From Sporosarcina sp. FSL K6-1522 (lineage in GTDB: Bacteria > Bacillota > Bacilli > Bacillales_A > Planococcaceae): 64,000 bases of DNA. The translations under genes were made by a program, and so were the position numbers. Of the stretch, positions 35,550-44,591 are shown piece by piece (within the stretch, counting starts at the first letter, position 1; each line of letters starts with the position of its first letter). The stretch spans positions 248,001 through 312,000 of the forward strand of contig NZ_CP152019.1 of the NCBI RefSeq assembly GCF_038622445.1, given 5' to 3'. A model generated the notes under the pieces. It made no database searches and was not told where the DNA came from. It worked only from the letters and a program-made list of their open reading frames with translations.

Positions 35550-35587
35550 GGGGATGAAGATGAGAATACACAAGAGGGGGAATTCGA

Positions 35588-35809
35588 ATGGCTTTTCCAC
35601 GTAAAGAAAAAGAAGTATCGGATTTTGTAGCCGAACGTAAAATCGATGAAAAGATTTCATTTGTCCGCAATGAGTATGAAGTAAACGGAACGATTGTTAA
35701 AATTCTCGAAAACTCTGTGATCGTAGAGATTTCATCGAAGGACGCCGAACGTATTGGTGCTGCGTCCAACCTTACTGTTGTTGCACATAAGAACTATTCA
35801 GTAGTCTGA
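35588..35809 (+). CDS. DUF2187 family small protein
   Basis: A 73-residue protein whose C-terminal part has the DUF2187 pattern (KISFVRNEYEVNGTIVKILENSVIVEI...TVVAHKNYSVV), a KOW/SH3-like beta fold found in many Bacillales (YkvS-like). Function unknown; such folds often bind RNA or protein. GAGGGGG precedes ATG. It has a structured 5' leader and a strong terminator. Confidence 0.85.
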   Translation: MAFPRKEKEVSDFVAERKIDEKISFVRNEYEVNGTIVKILENSVIVEISSKDAERIGAASNLTVVAHKNYSVV

Positions 35810-35819
35810 TAAATAAATG

Positions 35820-35858
35820 AAAAAGGCATCTGCACAAAAAGTGCGATGCCTTTTTTCT
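35820..35858. terminator. Terminator after the DUF2187 gene
   Basis: AAAAAGGCATCTGCAC-N5-GTGCGATGCCTTTTTT. Confidence 0.9.
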
Positions 35859-35914
35859 ATGCCTTCTTCGATAGTAGACTAGAGTGCCTCATCCCTTCAC
35901 TTCGGGAGGACACG

Positions 35915-36826
35915 CTAGTTTTTCTCTTTTTCCATTATCGTCGATAACGTATGGTGTTCTTTCAATAGATTGATAAACACCTCTAATGCTTTTGTTTTGA
36001 ATGAAGTCCTTAAAATAATCGAGAATTTCCGTTTATACGGAGCGCCTTTTACGGGTACGATTTTCAATCGTCCCATAGAGACTTCCCTGCGGATAGCAAA
36101 TTGGGACAAAAATGTAATACCCAGGCCAGATTCGACCGATTCTTTTATAAGTTGGGTGCTGCCAAATTCCATGATGTCGTTCGGAGCAATGGACATCGCG
36201 TGAAAGATTCTTTCTGTGGCTTCTCTCGTTCCAGAGCCCAATTCACGAACAATCCACGCTTCTTTTTCGAGTTCAGAAACGTTCACCTCACAGTCCTGCT
36301 GCGTGAAACGGTGATGAGATGAGGCTACGACAAACATCGTATCTTCTGCAAATGCGTCGATGGAAAGATGAGCATTTTTAAAATCTCCCTCGATAATGCC
36401 GACGTCTAATTGATGTCCAACAACTAACTTTGCAATTTCTTTTGTATTTCCAATTACGATACGAGGTTTTATGAGCGGAAATTGTTCACGCAATCTAGCA
36501 ATAAAATGAGGCAGAACATATTCCCCGAACGTGTAACTCGCCCCAATCGATAGCGGCCCGCTTGCCCGGTTGGACAAGTCATCCATCAAGCTTTGCATTT
36601 TCGTATAAAGTCCTACGATTTCTTTTGCATGATAATAAACAATCTCCCCGGCTTTATTCAAGCGCACATATTTATTGCTTCGATCAAGTAACTTCCCTCC
36701 GTATGCTTGTTCCAATAATTTGATGTACTGGCTTACCGCTGGCTGCGTCATATGCAACGCCTCCGCCGCTCGAGAAAAACTCCCTTTTTCCACAACCGTG
36801 ACAAATACGTGTAAATGTTGATCCAT
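35915..36826 (-). CDS. LysR-family transcriptional regulator (CysL-like)
   Basis: A 303-residue LysR regulator: N-terminal HTH VTVVEKGSFSRAAEALHMTQPAVSQYIKLLE and a C-terminal ligand domain (GPLSIGASYTFGEYVLPHF; GTREATERIF). It resembles the CysL/YwfK subgroup. I chose ATG at 36826, with GGGGGCG upstream. It is divergent from the YeiH-type exporter gene, a common pairing, and a palindrome lies between them. Confidence 0.9.
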   Translation of the reverse strand: MDQHLHVFVTVVEKGSFSRAAEALHMTQPAVSQYIKLLEQAYGGKLLDRSNKYVRLNKAGEIVYYHAKEIVGLYTKMQSLMDDLSNRASGPLSIGASYTFGEYVLPHFIARLREQFPLIKPRIVIGNTKEIAKLVVGHQLDVGIIEGDFKNAHLSIDAFAEDTMFVVASSHHRFTQQDCEVNVSELEKEAWIVRELGSGTREATERIFHAMSIAPNDIMEFGSTQLIKESVESGLGITFLSQFAIRREVSMGRLKIVPVKGAPYKRKFSIILRTSFKTKALEVFINLLKEHHTLSTIMEKEKN

Positions 36827-36842
36827 TAGGACGCCCCCATTT

Positions 36843-36858
36843 ATAAGTAAATACTTAT
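36843..36858. promoter_or_regulatory. Candidate LysR operator
   Basis: Perfect inverted repeat ATAAGTA-AA-TACTTAT between divergent lysR and yeiH-like genes; a related TTTACTTATC lies at 36880-36889. Confidence 0.6.
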
Positions 36859-36940
36859 CATGACTATCATATATACTAATTTTACTTATCGTCAAACAAG
36901 GAATATGGTAAGGGTATAGAACATTTTTGGAGGTGTTAAC

Positions 36941-38008
36941 GTGGAGACAGAAAAAACGCAAGATGCTGTGCAGACGGAACACAAAAAGCCAATTGAACCG
37001 ACAAAATGGCGACGTCCCTCCTTTTCCTGGTCCTGGCTAGGCGGAGTTGCTTTCACCTTTTTAATCGCACTACTTGGCTACTTACTAGCGAAAGTACCCG
37101 GTTTTGACCATGTCGGCCTGCTAGCCTGTGCCATTATACTAGCGGTAATCTATCGGCAATTTTTCGGTTATCCGGAGATGATTCAATCAGGTATCACTTT
37201 TTCATCTAAAAGACTCTTACGCTTCGCCATTATTTTATACGGGTTAAAATTAAATATCGATACGATCTTACACGATGGGCTTGGGTTGCTTATTCGTGAC
37301 ATCGGCGTCATCCTCTTCGCGATTCTTTTAACGATGTGGCTTGCTAAACTAATAAAAGCAGATCAAAATATTTCATTACTACTAGCCGTTGGTACCGGTG
37401 TTTGTGGAGCCGCTGCCATTGCTGCAATTGCCCCAATCGTCAAATCGAAAGATGAAGATACAGCGATTGGCGTCGGAATTATTGCGCTCGTCGGCACAGT
37501 TTTTGCAATTACCTATACAATTTTACGTCCCGTTTTACCCCTAACAGCCATCGATTATGGCATATGGTCCGGCATTAGCTTACATGAGATTGCTCATGTT
37601 GCCTTGGCGACAGCACCTGGCGGGGAAGACGCGCTCGCCGTCGGGTTACTCGCAAAACTCGGCCGCGTTTTTCTCCTCGTCCCTTTATGTTTTATTTTCA
37701 TGTACTGGATGAAACGGAAAAGTGATGGGCAAGACGCTAGCGGAAATAAACTCGAATTCCCATGGTTCTTAATCGGTTTCATGCTAATGAGCCTTTTTGG
37801 CAGCTATGTCCTTGGACATTCTATTCCTGTTTCAGATGGGTTTCTTCAAGGCGTTTCTACGATGACGACTTGGTGTTTGACTGCGGCCATGGTCGGCCTA
37901 GGTCTGAATGTCAGCTTGCGTGCTCTTCGTACAAAAGCGTTAAAGCCTATGATTGCGATGCTCATTACTTCAATCTGCCTTAGCATTTTAGCGTATTTTA
38001 TCGTGTAA
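36941..38008 (+). CDS. YeiH-family (UPF0324) putative sulfate exporter
   Basis: A 355-residue membrane protein with nine to eleven helices and family blocks RFAIILYGLKLN, GTGVCGAAAIAAIAPIVKSKDEDTAIGVGIIALVGT and SLHEIAHVALA. The family is annotated as putative sulfate exporter, without firm proof; other sulfur compounds are possible. GTG at 36941 lies 6 bp after GGAGGT. Divergent from its likely LysR regulator. Confidence 0.9.
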   Translation: METEKTQDAVQTEHKKPIEPTKWRRPSFSWSWLGGVAFTFLIALLGYLLAKVPGFDHVGLLACAIILAVIYRQFFGYPEMIQSGITFSSKRLLRFAIILYGLKLNIDTILHDGLGLLIRDIGVILFAILLTMWLAKLIKADQNISLLLAVGTGVCGAAAIAAIAPIVKSKDEDTAIGVGIIALVGTVFAITYTILRPVLPLTAIDYGIWSGISLHEIAHVALATAPGGEDALAVGLLAKLGRVFLLVPLCFIFMYWMKRKSDGQDASGNKLEFPWFLIGFMLMSLFGSYVLGHSIPVSDGFLQGVSTMTTWCLTAAMVGLGLNVSLRALRTKALKPMIAMLITSICLSILAYFIV

Positions 38009-38079
38009 ATTCATTAGATTTTGTTTGGATACCTAGTGTTTCTTCAATCTAAACTATACGGCCAAAGAAGGGTTTCCAT

Positions 38080-38120
38080 GCCCCTTTCCCGAAAATAACT
38101 AAGGGAAAGGGGCTTTTTTT
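38080..38120 (+). terminator. Terminator between yeiH-like and yhhN-like genes
   Basis: GCCCCTTTCCC-N12-GGGAAAGGGGC followed by seven T. The T run ends next to the ATG of the following gene, and the 3' arm contains its only ribosome-site-like sequence. Confidence 0.88.
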
Positions 38121-38121
38121 A

Positions 38122-38784
38122 ATGGTTCGAAAACTACTACTCACTGCAATCATCATGATGGGCATTATCTATATCTTCTTCATCCCCGCAGATCCGGTTA
38201 GCTTTAAGATTTTCATGAAGCTCATACCGATGGCACTAATTATCTTGTATGCGATGACGATGACGCCTGTATTTTCTCGTACATATAAACAGATTATCAC
38301 TCTAGGACTCTTCGTCTGTATGATTGCCGATGGTGTCATCTATTGGTTTATGATGGGGCTTATTACTTTTTTCATCGGACATATTTTTTATATCGTTGGC
38401 TTTAGGCATATGGGACAAAAATCGGTGCCGGTATGGGCGGCTATTCCACTACTACTGTATGGAGCTGGTATGGCGGTTTGGATTGCCGGTTTACAGTTTG
38501 CGGCAGGTCAGCTCGTTCTTGGTATCGCCATTATCGCTTATATCGGCATTATTTTGACGATGGGCTGGATGGCCATTCGCACACGTATGAAGCTCGCAAT
38601 CATCGGAGCATTGCTGTTCATGTTATCTGATTCAATCCTTGCCATTGATCGTTTTGTCTTTGCTCTCCCTTATCGAGACGCACTCGTCATGGTGTCCTAT
38701 TACGCTGCGCAGACGCTCATCGCGGCGAGTATCGGTAGTCGTGTCGCCAAGTATTCCGTAAACCGGAACAATCTGATAAAATGA
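38122..38784 (+). CDS. YhhN-family membrane protein (lysoplasmalogenase-like)
   Basis: A 220-residue protein with about eight membrane helices and the YhhN pattern (LIPMALIILYA; GLFVCMIADGVIYW; FFIGHIFYIVGF; ALLFMLSDSILAIDRFV). Eukaryotic TMEM86 members hydrolyse lysoplasmalogen; the bacterial role is unclear. The ATG comes straight after a terminator T run; the only ribosome-like GGGG is inside the terminator stem 9 bp upstream, so expression may depend on read-through. ATG 38155 or 38158 are alternatives. Confidence 0.8.
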   Translation: MVRKLLLTAIIMMGIIYIFFIPADPVSFKIFMKLIPMALIILYAMTMTPVFSRTYKQIITLGLFVCMIADGVIYWFMMGLITFFIGHIFYIVGFRHMGQKSVPVWAAIPLLLYGAGMAVWIAGLQFAAGQLVLGIAIIAYIGIILTMGWMAIRTRMKLAIIGALLFMLSDSILAIDRFVFALPYRDALVMVSYYAAQTLIAASIGSRVAKYSVNRNNLIK

Positions 38785-38821
38785 AGTCATCTTGACTTCA
38801 TACTAGGAGGAATTTTTTGAA

Positions 38822-40048
38822 ATGAAAGAGAAATTAATCGAGCGTCTTGTACGCTATGCAAAAATCGACACGGAATCCGACCCAAACGGAACGACAACAC
38901 CTACAACGCCAGGCCAATGGGACTTGCTGCATGAATTGCAACAAGAACTTGCAACAATTGGCATGGAAGACATTACACTCGACGACAATGGCTATTTATT
39001 CGCGACGCTTCCTGCCAATACAGATCGTGATGTACCTGTTATTGGATTTCTTGCGCATGTTGACACGACGCCTGATTACACAGGAAATAACGTTCAGCCG
39101 CAGCGCATCGATAACTACGATGGCACAGATATCCAGCTGAATGCAGACATTACGATGACAGTAAACGATTTTCCATCTCTTCAAAACTATGTCGGTCACA
39201 CGTTGATTACGACGGATGGTACAACATTGCTGGGTGCAGACGACAAAGCAGGTATTGCAGAAATTATGACGGCTATGGAATATTTACTTACCAATCCATC
39301 CATTAAACACGGTAAACTGCGTGTTGCCTTTACACCAGATGAAGAAATCGGGCGTGGCCCCCATAAGTTTGACGTTGCACAATTCGGCGCACAATTTGCC
39401 TACACAATGGACGGTGGCCCACTCGGAGAGCTGCAATATGAAAGCTTCAATGCAGCAGGCGCAAACGTAACATTCCGTGGTGTGAGTGTCCACCCTGGCA
39501 CCGCCAAAGGGAAGATGGTCAACTCGATGATCGTGGCACATCAGTTCCAAGCTGCTATGCCTGCGGATGAGGTTCCTGAAAAAACGGATGGCTACGAGGG
39601 CTTTGTCCATCTCATGCACGTCAATGGCTCTATAGAAGACACTACACTTAGCTATATTATTCGTGATTTTGACCGCGAAGCCTTCGCAGCGCGAAAACAG
39701 CTCATGATTGATACTGCGGACAAGTTGAATAAGGAATACGGCGACAACACCGTAACCCTCACCATTGAAGACCAATATTTCAATATGGGCGAAAAAATTA
39801 GCCCTGTTATGGAAATTGTCGACATTATGGCTGATGCATACAAAAAACTCGACATTGAGCCAAATATTGTCCCGATTCGTGGAGGCACAGATGGTTCACA
39901 GCTGTCATATATGGGGATGCCAACGCCAAATATTTTCACAGGTGGGGAAAATTATCACGGCAAATATGAATACATTTCTGTCGACAATATGGAAAGAGCG
40001 ACAAATGTCATCATTGAAGCTGTCAAATTGTTTGAAGAGCGTGCTTAA
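38822..40048 (+). CDS. pepT: Peptidase T (aminotripeptidase)
   Basis: A 408-residue M20B zinc peptidase that removes the N-terminal residue of tripeptides. Metal and catalytic motifs: [33 protein letters not shown] with the catalytic Glu, and [12 protein letters not shown]. The dimerisation insert contains [21 protein letters not shown] lies 12 bp before ATG. 37 bp after the yhhN-like gene; followed by a dispersed repeat. Confidence 0.95.
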   Translation: MKEKLIERLVRYAKIDTESDPNGTTTPTTPGQWDLLHELQQELATIGMEDITLDDNGYLFATLPANTDRDVPVIGFLAHVDTTPDYTGNNVQPQRIDNYDGTDIQLNADITMTVNDFPSLQNYVGHTLITTDGTTLLGADDKAGIAEIMTAMEYLLTNPSIKHGKLRVAFTPDEEIGRGPHKFDVAQFGAQFAYTMDGGPLGELQYESFNAAGANVTFRGVSVHPGTAKGKMVNSMIVAHQFQAAMPADEVPEKTDGYEGFVHLMHVNGSIEDTTLSYIIRDFDREAFAARKQLMIDTADKLNKEYGDNTVTLTIEDQYFNMGEKISPVMEIVDIMADAYKKLDIEPNIVPIRGGTDGSQLSYMGMPTPNIFTGGENYHGKYEYISVDNMERATNVIIEAVKLFEERA

Positions 40049-40051
40049 GAA

Positions 40052-40115
40052 CAAAAGCGCAAGCACCTGTTCAGCCGCTTATGGTCCGAGCACCTAGATA
40101 CTGGAGCCTAGACGG
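40052..40115. repeat. Dispersed palindromic repeat (CTAGGCTCCAG family), reverse copy
   Basis: Reads AAAAGCGCAAGCACC ... GAGCACCTAGATACTGGAGCCTAGAC; reverse complement of the element at 5268-5302 with a longer centre. Confidence 0.6.
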
Positions 40116-40193
40116 AGAATTTCCATATACTTACTTATCCACAGTGCAAGGGTTTTATAATTTCCTATACAACTAAATGAGGGAGAGAACGCT

Positions 40194-41159
40194 ATGCGTG
40201 AAATTGGAATTGGTGTCCTCGCCTCTTTGTTTTTCGCAGTGACATTTATCTTAAATCGCACGATGGAATTATCGGGGGGAAGCTGGTTATGGAGCGCCTC
40301 CCTCCGCTATTTCTTTATGGTTCCATTCTTGATAATCATTGTGGCATATCGCAAAGGGCTTGGGGAAACAAAGAAAGAAATGGTGACAAATTCCGCACCA
40401 TTTTTCATCTGGAGCGTGGTCGCTTTTGTGTTATTTTACGTACCGCTTACATATGCTGCGGCGTATAGCCCGGGGTGGCTACTCGCGGGCACATGGCAGT
40501 TAACGATTGTAGCGGGTGTGTTACTTGCACCGCTGTTTACAATCATCATTCAAACAAAATCTGGGGAACAAAAAGTCCGACAGAAAATTCCTGCCGTGTC
40601 ACTTGGTATTTCATTAATTATTCTTGTTGGTGTGGTCTTGATTCAAATCCCACATGCACAAAGTGTGGATATGCAAACGTTATGGCTTGGTATTATTCCC
40701 GTTCTGATTGCAGCATTTGCGTATCCACTTGGCAATCGGAAGATGATGGAGTTGCTAGGCGGACGATTGGATACCTTCCAACGTGTTCTCGGTATGACAC
40801 TGATGACAATGCCCATTTGGATTGGCGTAGCCATCTATGCGCTTGTAACAGTCGGTCCCCCTTCCATGAGTCAACTCGGCCAATCATTCATTGTCGCTAT
40901 TAGCTCGGGTGTCATTGCTACAACACTATTTTTCATGGCAACTGACCTTGCACGAGACGACCAAGGGAAACTCGCTGCCGTCGAAGCAACGCAATCGACT
41001 GAACTCATTTTTGCGATGATTGGTGAAATGATCATTATCGGCATTGCCCTTCCAGGTCCTATCTCACTTGTCGGGATTGCGGTCATTATTGTCGGCATGG
41101 GCTTGCATAGTTTTCAGACAGCCCTTGGTAGAAAGAAACAACTAAAAATTCTACGATAA
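40194..41159 (+). CDS. Multidrug-resistance EmrE-type DMT exporter
   Basis: A 321-residue protein with ten membrane helices, in the DMT superfamily branch named multidrug resistance efflux (PF13536-type). Visible: VLASLFFAVTFILNRTMELSGGSWLWSASLRYF at the N-terminus, YSPGWLLAGTWQLTIVAG, and EATQSTELIFAMIGE near the end. GAGGGAGAG precedes ATG. No substrate can be given. Confidence 0.82.
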   Translation: MREIGIGVLASLFFAVTFILNRTMELSGGSWLWSASLRYFFMVPFLIIIVAYRKGLGETKKEMVTNSAPFFIWSVVAFVLFYVPLTYAAAYSPGWLLAGTWQLTIVAGVLLAPLFTIIIQTKSGEQKVRQKIPAVSLGISLIILVGVVLIQIPHAQSVDMQTLWLGIIPVLIAAFAYPLGNRKMMELLGGRLDTFQRVLGMTLMTMPIWIGVAIYALVTVGPPSMSQLGQSFIVAISSGVIATTLFFMATDLARDDQGKLAAVEATQSTELIFAMIGEMIIIGIALPGPISLVGIAVIIVGMGLHSFQTALGRKKQLKILR

Positions 41160-41224
41160 TTGGTTGAAATCCTCTTTTGTTGGATGTTCTAAAAACTATT
41201 AATCTAATTATTCTTTCTTTTCAG

Positions 41225-41253
41225 TTGACCAATAATAGTAAAAGCGATATATT
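41225..41253 (+). promoter_or_regulatory. Promoter of the SHMT-like gene
   Basis: TTGACC (41225-41230), 17-bp spacer, TATATT (41248-41253), 43 bp before ATG. Confidence 0.75.
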
Positions 41254-41296
41254 GGTTTATAAGTTCTAGATTAATTGAAAAGGGAGGATTCTGAAC

Positions 41297-42640
41297 ATGA
41301 ACACAGCTACGTCCACAAAGCAAGGTTTCCAAGTACATGATGTCACTGCATTGAATAAGGCGAAAGAAATCATTGAAGGTAGCTCGTCCACTCGTCAAAT
41401 ACAACAAGAAGTTGTGGAGGCAGTGGAAAGGAACGCAGTTTGGCGAGGCGAAGAATGCTTAAATTTATTGGCACCCGAAGCCCCTACTAGTCAAACTGTG
41501 CGTAATTTACTAGCGACTGAAGTCGGAACACGTGCAGCAGAAGGTCATATCGGACCTGAACAGAGATGGTTTGCCGGTACAAAGCATATTGATGAAATTG
41601 AAGCACTATGTGTAGAGTTATTGAAAAAAGTCTTCAAATCGAATTATGCAGATCACCGTTTAGTGGCAAGTATGGTTGGCAATATGGCTGTTTACGCAGC
41701 TCTTACCGAACCTGGCGATCAAATTATGACCATTGCGCAGCCTTTAGGTGGACATTCCAGTAACCGACAGGATGGACCTGCTGGCATTCGTGGATTGAAA
41801 ATTGCTGATGTTCCAATGGATGCAGAAGAACTCACCGTTGATTTAGAAGAATTTGAACGTGTCGCACGGGAGTTAAAACCGAAACTCGTCACGCTCGGGG
41901 CATCAATGACACTTTTCCCGTTCCCGATTAAAGAAATGGCCGAAATCGTAAAGGAGTGGGGCGGTAAAATTTTCTTCGACGGTGCCCATCAACTTGGCTT
42001 GATTGGTGGCGGACAATTTCAAGATCCATTACAAGAAGGCGCTAGTGTCATGACCGGGTCTGCCGGAAAAACGTTTAGCGGACCTCAAAGCGGTATTATT
42101 GTTTGGAATGATCCCGAACTAACAAAACCGCTAACAGATGCCATCTTCCCCGCTCTAGCTGCGACGCACCAAGTAAACCGAGTCGCTGCACTAGCCGCAT
42201 CGACAGCTGAGTTTTTGGAATTCGGCGAGGAATACATGGCGCAAATTGTGAAAAATGCCAAGGCACTTGGTCAGGCGTTCCACGACCGTGGGATTACTGT
42301 ACTCGGTGCGCATAAAGACTTCACGGAGACACACCAAGTGATTCTAGATGTGAAGGAATTTGGTGGTGGATTGCATGTCGCACACGAACTGGCAAAAGCA
42401 AATATTATTACGAATAAGAACCTAATTCCAAGTGATCGTCCTGAAGACTGGGACCGCCCAAGCGGACTACGAATCGGAACAATCGAGGTCACACGGTTAG
42501 GCATGAAAGAAAAAGATATGCGTACAATCGCAAACCTCATTGCGGACATTCTTATTTCGAAAAAAGATTTGAATGACGCAAAAAATGAAGCCATCGAGAT
42601 GCGAAAATCATTCCAAACGCTCCACTATTGCTTTGACTAA
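41297..42640 (+). CDS. SHMT-like fold-type I PLP enzyme
   Basis: A 447-residue PLP enzyme related to serine hydroxymethyltransferase. The segment VMTGSAGKTFSGPQSG corresponds to the SHMT PLP-lysine region, with Lys after GSAG; FFDGAHQLGLI supplies the Asp/His pair that holds the cofactor, and SEG-like RAAEGHIGPEQRWFAGTKHIDEIE matches the SHMT N-terminus. It differs enough from GlyA to suggest another reaction, such as a methylserine, threonine or other beta-hydroxyamino-acid aldol reaction. It has its own promoter and terminator and is convergent with a GntR regulator. Confidence 0.8.
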   Translation: MNTATSTKQGFQVHDVTALNKAKEIIEGSSSTRQIQQEVVEAVERNAVWRGEECLNLLAPEAPTSQTVRNLLATEVGTRAAEGHIGPEQRWFAGTKHIDEIEALCVELLKKVFKSNYADHRLVASMVGNMAVYAALTEPGDQIMTIAQPLGGHSSNRQDGPAGIRGLKIADVPMDAEELTVDLEEFERVARELKPKLVTLGASMTLFPFPIKEMAEIVKEWGGKIFFDGAHQLGLIGGGQFQDPLQEGASVMTGSAGKTFSGPQSGIIVWNDPELTKPLTDAIFPALAATHQVNRVAALAASTAEFLEFGEEYMAQIVKNAKALGQAFHDRGITVLGAHKDFTETHQVILDVKEFGGGLHVAHELAKANIITNKNLIPSDRPEDWDRPSGLRIGTIEVTRLGMKEKDMRTIANLIADILISKKDLNDAKNEAIEMRKSFQTLHYCFD

Positions 42641-42648
42641 TTCCATAT

Positions 42649-42691
42649 GAAAAGGCACCGCAACAGTTTACAATGTTGCGGTGCCTTTTTC
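42649..42691. terminator. Bidirectional terminator
   Basis: AAAAGGCACCGCAACA-N8-TGTTGCGGTGCCTTTTT between convergent genes. Confidence 0.92.
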
Positions 42692-42699
42692 GATACCTT

Positions 42700-43359
42700 T
42701 TACACACTTTCATCGGAAAGCAATCGGCCAAGTGTAAGCCAGTTCTCTTCAACCAGATGTGCTGCTTGCTCTTTGTCACCCTTTTTACAAATTGCAATAA
42801 TGTCTCCATGCTGATTAATCGATGTGAGACTATCAACAGAATCGAATTTTTTAAATGTCAGACGATGAATTTTCGGGATGATTCTTTCGAGAGCTTTATC
42901 AATTTCGACATTGCCTGCCACTGCGAGGAACACTTGGTGGAATTGCTCATCTGCTTCAATCGCTTCGTTGCTATCTTTTCTTTCAAGTGCCTCTGCTAAT
43001 ACACGATTAATTTCTTCCAATCTCATAAAATCACGGTCAGTCATCTTCGGAACTGCCAATTTCGTCGCTAGTGCGTGAAGCGCAGCAACAACTGTAAATG
43101 CGTGTTTCGCCTCCTCTTCAACCAATTCCGTGACACGCGTGGAGGAACCGGGAAATGCCTCAACAAGTCCTTCATCTTCCAACCGTTTCAACGCTTCTCT
43201 GACGGGTGTCCTACTTACCGCAAATTGTTCCGCTAGCTTATTGTCATTCAATCGTTGACCAGGCTCCAGTTCCAAATTAACAATCGCATTTTTTAACGCT
43301 TCATATATTTGATCTTTTAATGTCGGTCGAATGATTTGTTTTATATTATTTTTCTCCAT
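42700..43359 (-). CDS. GntR-family regulator (FadR/FCD subgroup), likely leaderless
   Basis: A 219-residue regulator: winged helix with LEPGQRLNDNKLAEQFAVSRTPVREALKRLEDEGLV and an FCD ligand domain (EADEQFHQVFLAVAGN; metal-type Asp/His positions). I chose ATG at 43359: a near-consensus promoter ends 6 nt before it, so the mRNA would begin at or next to the start codon and have no ribosome site. The longer frame from 43377 would begin upstream of the -10 box. It may control the neighbouring ABC importer or the SHMT-like gene. Confidence 0.85.
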   Translation of the reverse strand: MEKNNIKQIIRPTLKDQIYEALKNAIVNLELEPGQRLNDNKLAEQFAVSRTPVREALKRLEDEGLVEAFPGSSTRVTELVEEEAKHAFTVVAALHALATKLAVPKMTDRDFMRLEEINRVLAEALERKDSNEAIEADEQFHQVFLAVAGNVEIDKALERIIPKIHRLTFKKFDSVDSLTSINQHGDIIAICKKGDKEQAAHLVEENWLTLGRLLSDESV

Positions 43360-43365
43360 AAAACT

Positions 43366-43394
43366 AGTATATCGCATTTGAAATTGACTGACAA
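43366..43394 (-). promoter_or_regulatory. Promoter of the GntR gene
   Basis: Minus strand TTGTCA (43394-43389), 17-bp spacer, TATACT (43371-43366); only 6 nt to the ATG. Confidence 0.7.
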
Positions 43395-43417
43395 ATTATG
43401 CTTATAATAAAGAAACA

Positions 43418-43450
43418 TCCCCTATCGAAAATCCGATAAGAGGATGTTGG
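43418..43450 (-). terminator. Terminator after the ABC importer operon
   Basis: Minus strand AACATCCTCTTATCG-GATTTT-CGATAGGGGATGTT then TCTTTATT. Confidence 0.75.
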
Positions 43451-43475
43451 AACACTTATATCTTATCCACCCCAC

Positions 43476-44591
43476 TCAATCCCGCTCATACGCCCCAATC
43501 TCCTTAATGGCCTTTTCCGTCATGGACGTATCAATCGCTTTATCAAAATCGATTTCTCCACGAATCGCACCGTTTGCTTTATAGGCATCGTACTGCTTTT
43601 TAATATCGTCGATGAACATTTTCCCATCTGGATCAAGCCCCGTCACATTCACTTTCTCCCACAGTGCCGGGTCTTTCAAGGCCGTATGCTTTGTCATAAT
43701 ATCGATGACTTCATCCTTGCCAATCCCTTTGATAAAGGCGTCGTTGTAATCACGGACACCTTTCAAGTAAGCAGCCATAAAGCGCAAGGACACGTCTTGT
43801 TCTTTCATCATAAAATCAGGTGAACCGAGTACAAGTGCAATTTGAGATTCTGGCGCATAATCCGTTGCATCGCCAAATCGTACATGGAATCCTTTGTCGA
43901 CTCCTTGCGCAATGAGCGGCTCAATACTTAGCGCGGCGTCAATCGTTCCGGCATCAATCGCACCGAGCATACTGCCAAAATCGGACATGAGCACAAGTTC
44001 CACATCATCCTTTGTTAAACCTGCATGCGCAAGCATTTGCTCGAAAATGTATTCATCAATCGAATTATACGAGGATATCGCAATTTTCTTCCCTTTGAAG
44101 TCCGGATAATCTTTAATGACATCGACCATGTGATTACCTACGACAAACGTAAAATACGATTTGCCCGGCACATTATGCCCTTTATCTGCAATAATCTTCA
44201 CGTCGATGCCTTGTGAAATCGCATTAAAAAACGATGCCGTTGACACGCCGCCTGCAATGTCAACTTCACCCGCCGCTAATGCTGGTAACATGTCATCACT
44301 GTTGGCAAACTGGGCAAACTCTACTTCAATGTTATAGTCCTCAAAATACCCTTTTTCTTTGGCAATATAAAACCCTGCGCCAGACGCCGCTCCATCTTCC
44401 GCAATGAAGACCTTTTCCCGCTTATCGAGTGGCGCCAAATCCCCTGAAGGATAATTCTCGGATGGCTTTCCTTCTGACACCGGCTTTTCAGCTTCTTTCG
44501 AAGTACAGGCTCCAAGCACTAACGCCAATGCCAGTACCCCCATCAACCAACCACTCTTCATCCATTTTGCCACGGAACCACTCCTTTTCAT
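43476..44591 (-). CDS. ABC transporter substrate-binding lipoprotein (SsuA/NMT1-like)
   Basis: A 371-residue exported lipoprotein: basic N-terminus, hydrophobic stretch and lipobox LVLGAC (Cys about residue 29). The mature part is a periplasmic-type binding fold with GFYIAKEKGYFEDYNIEVEF, PALAAGEVDIAGGVSTASFFNAI and DAALSIEPLIAQG, typical of sulfonate, nitrate and thiamine-precursor binders. Its ATG overlaps the ATPase stop (ATGA). Third gene of the operon. The ligand is undetermined; the LysR neighbour and the many sulfur genes favour sulfonates. Confidence 0.9.
   Translation of the reverse strand: MKRSGSVAKWMKSGWLMGVLALALVLGACTSKEAEKPVSEGKPSENYPSGDLAPLDKREKVFIAEDGAASGAGFYIAKEKGYFEDYNIEVEFAQFANSDDMLPALAAGEVDIAGGVSTASFFNAISQGIDVKIIADKGHNVPGKSYFTFVVGNHMVDVIKDYPDFKGKKIAISSYNSIDEYIFEQMLAHAGLTKDDVELVLMSDFGSMLGAIDAGTIDAALSIEPLIAQGVDKGFHVRFGDATDYAPESQIALVLGSPDFMMKEQDVSLRFMAAYLKGVRDYNDAFIKGIGKDEVIDIMTKHTALKDPALWEKVNVTGLDPDGKMFIDDIKKQYDAYKANGAIRGEIDFDKAIDTSMTEKAIKEIGAYERD

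Noticed and set aside
39284..39775. 163-residue minus-strand frame inside pepT
   Set aside because: Antisense shadow of a full-length peptidase T gene.
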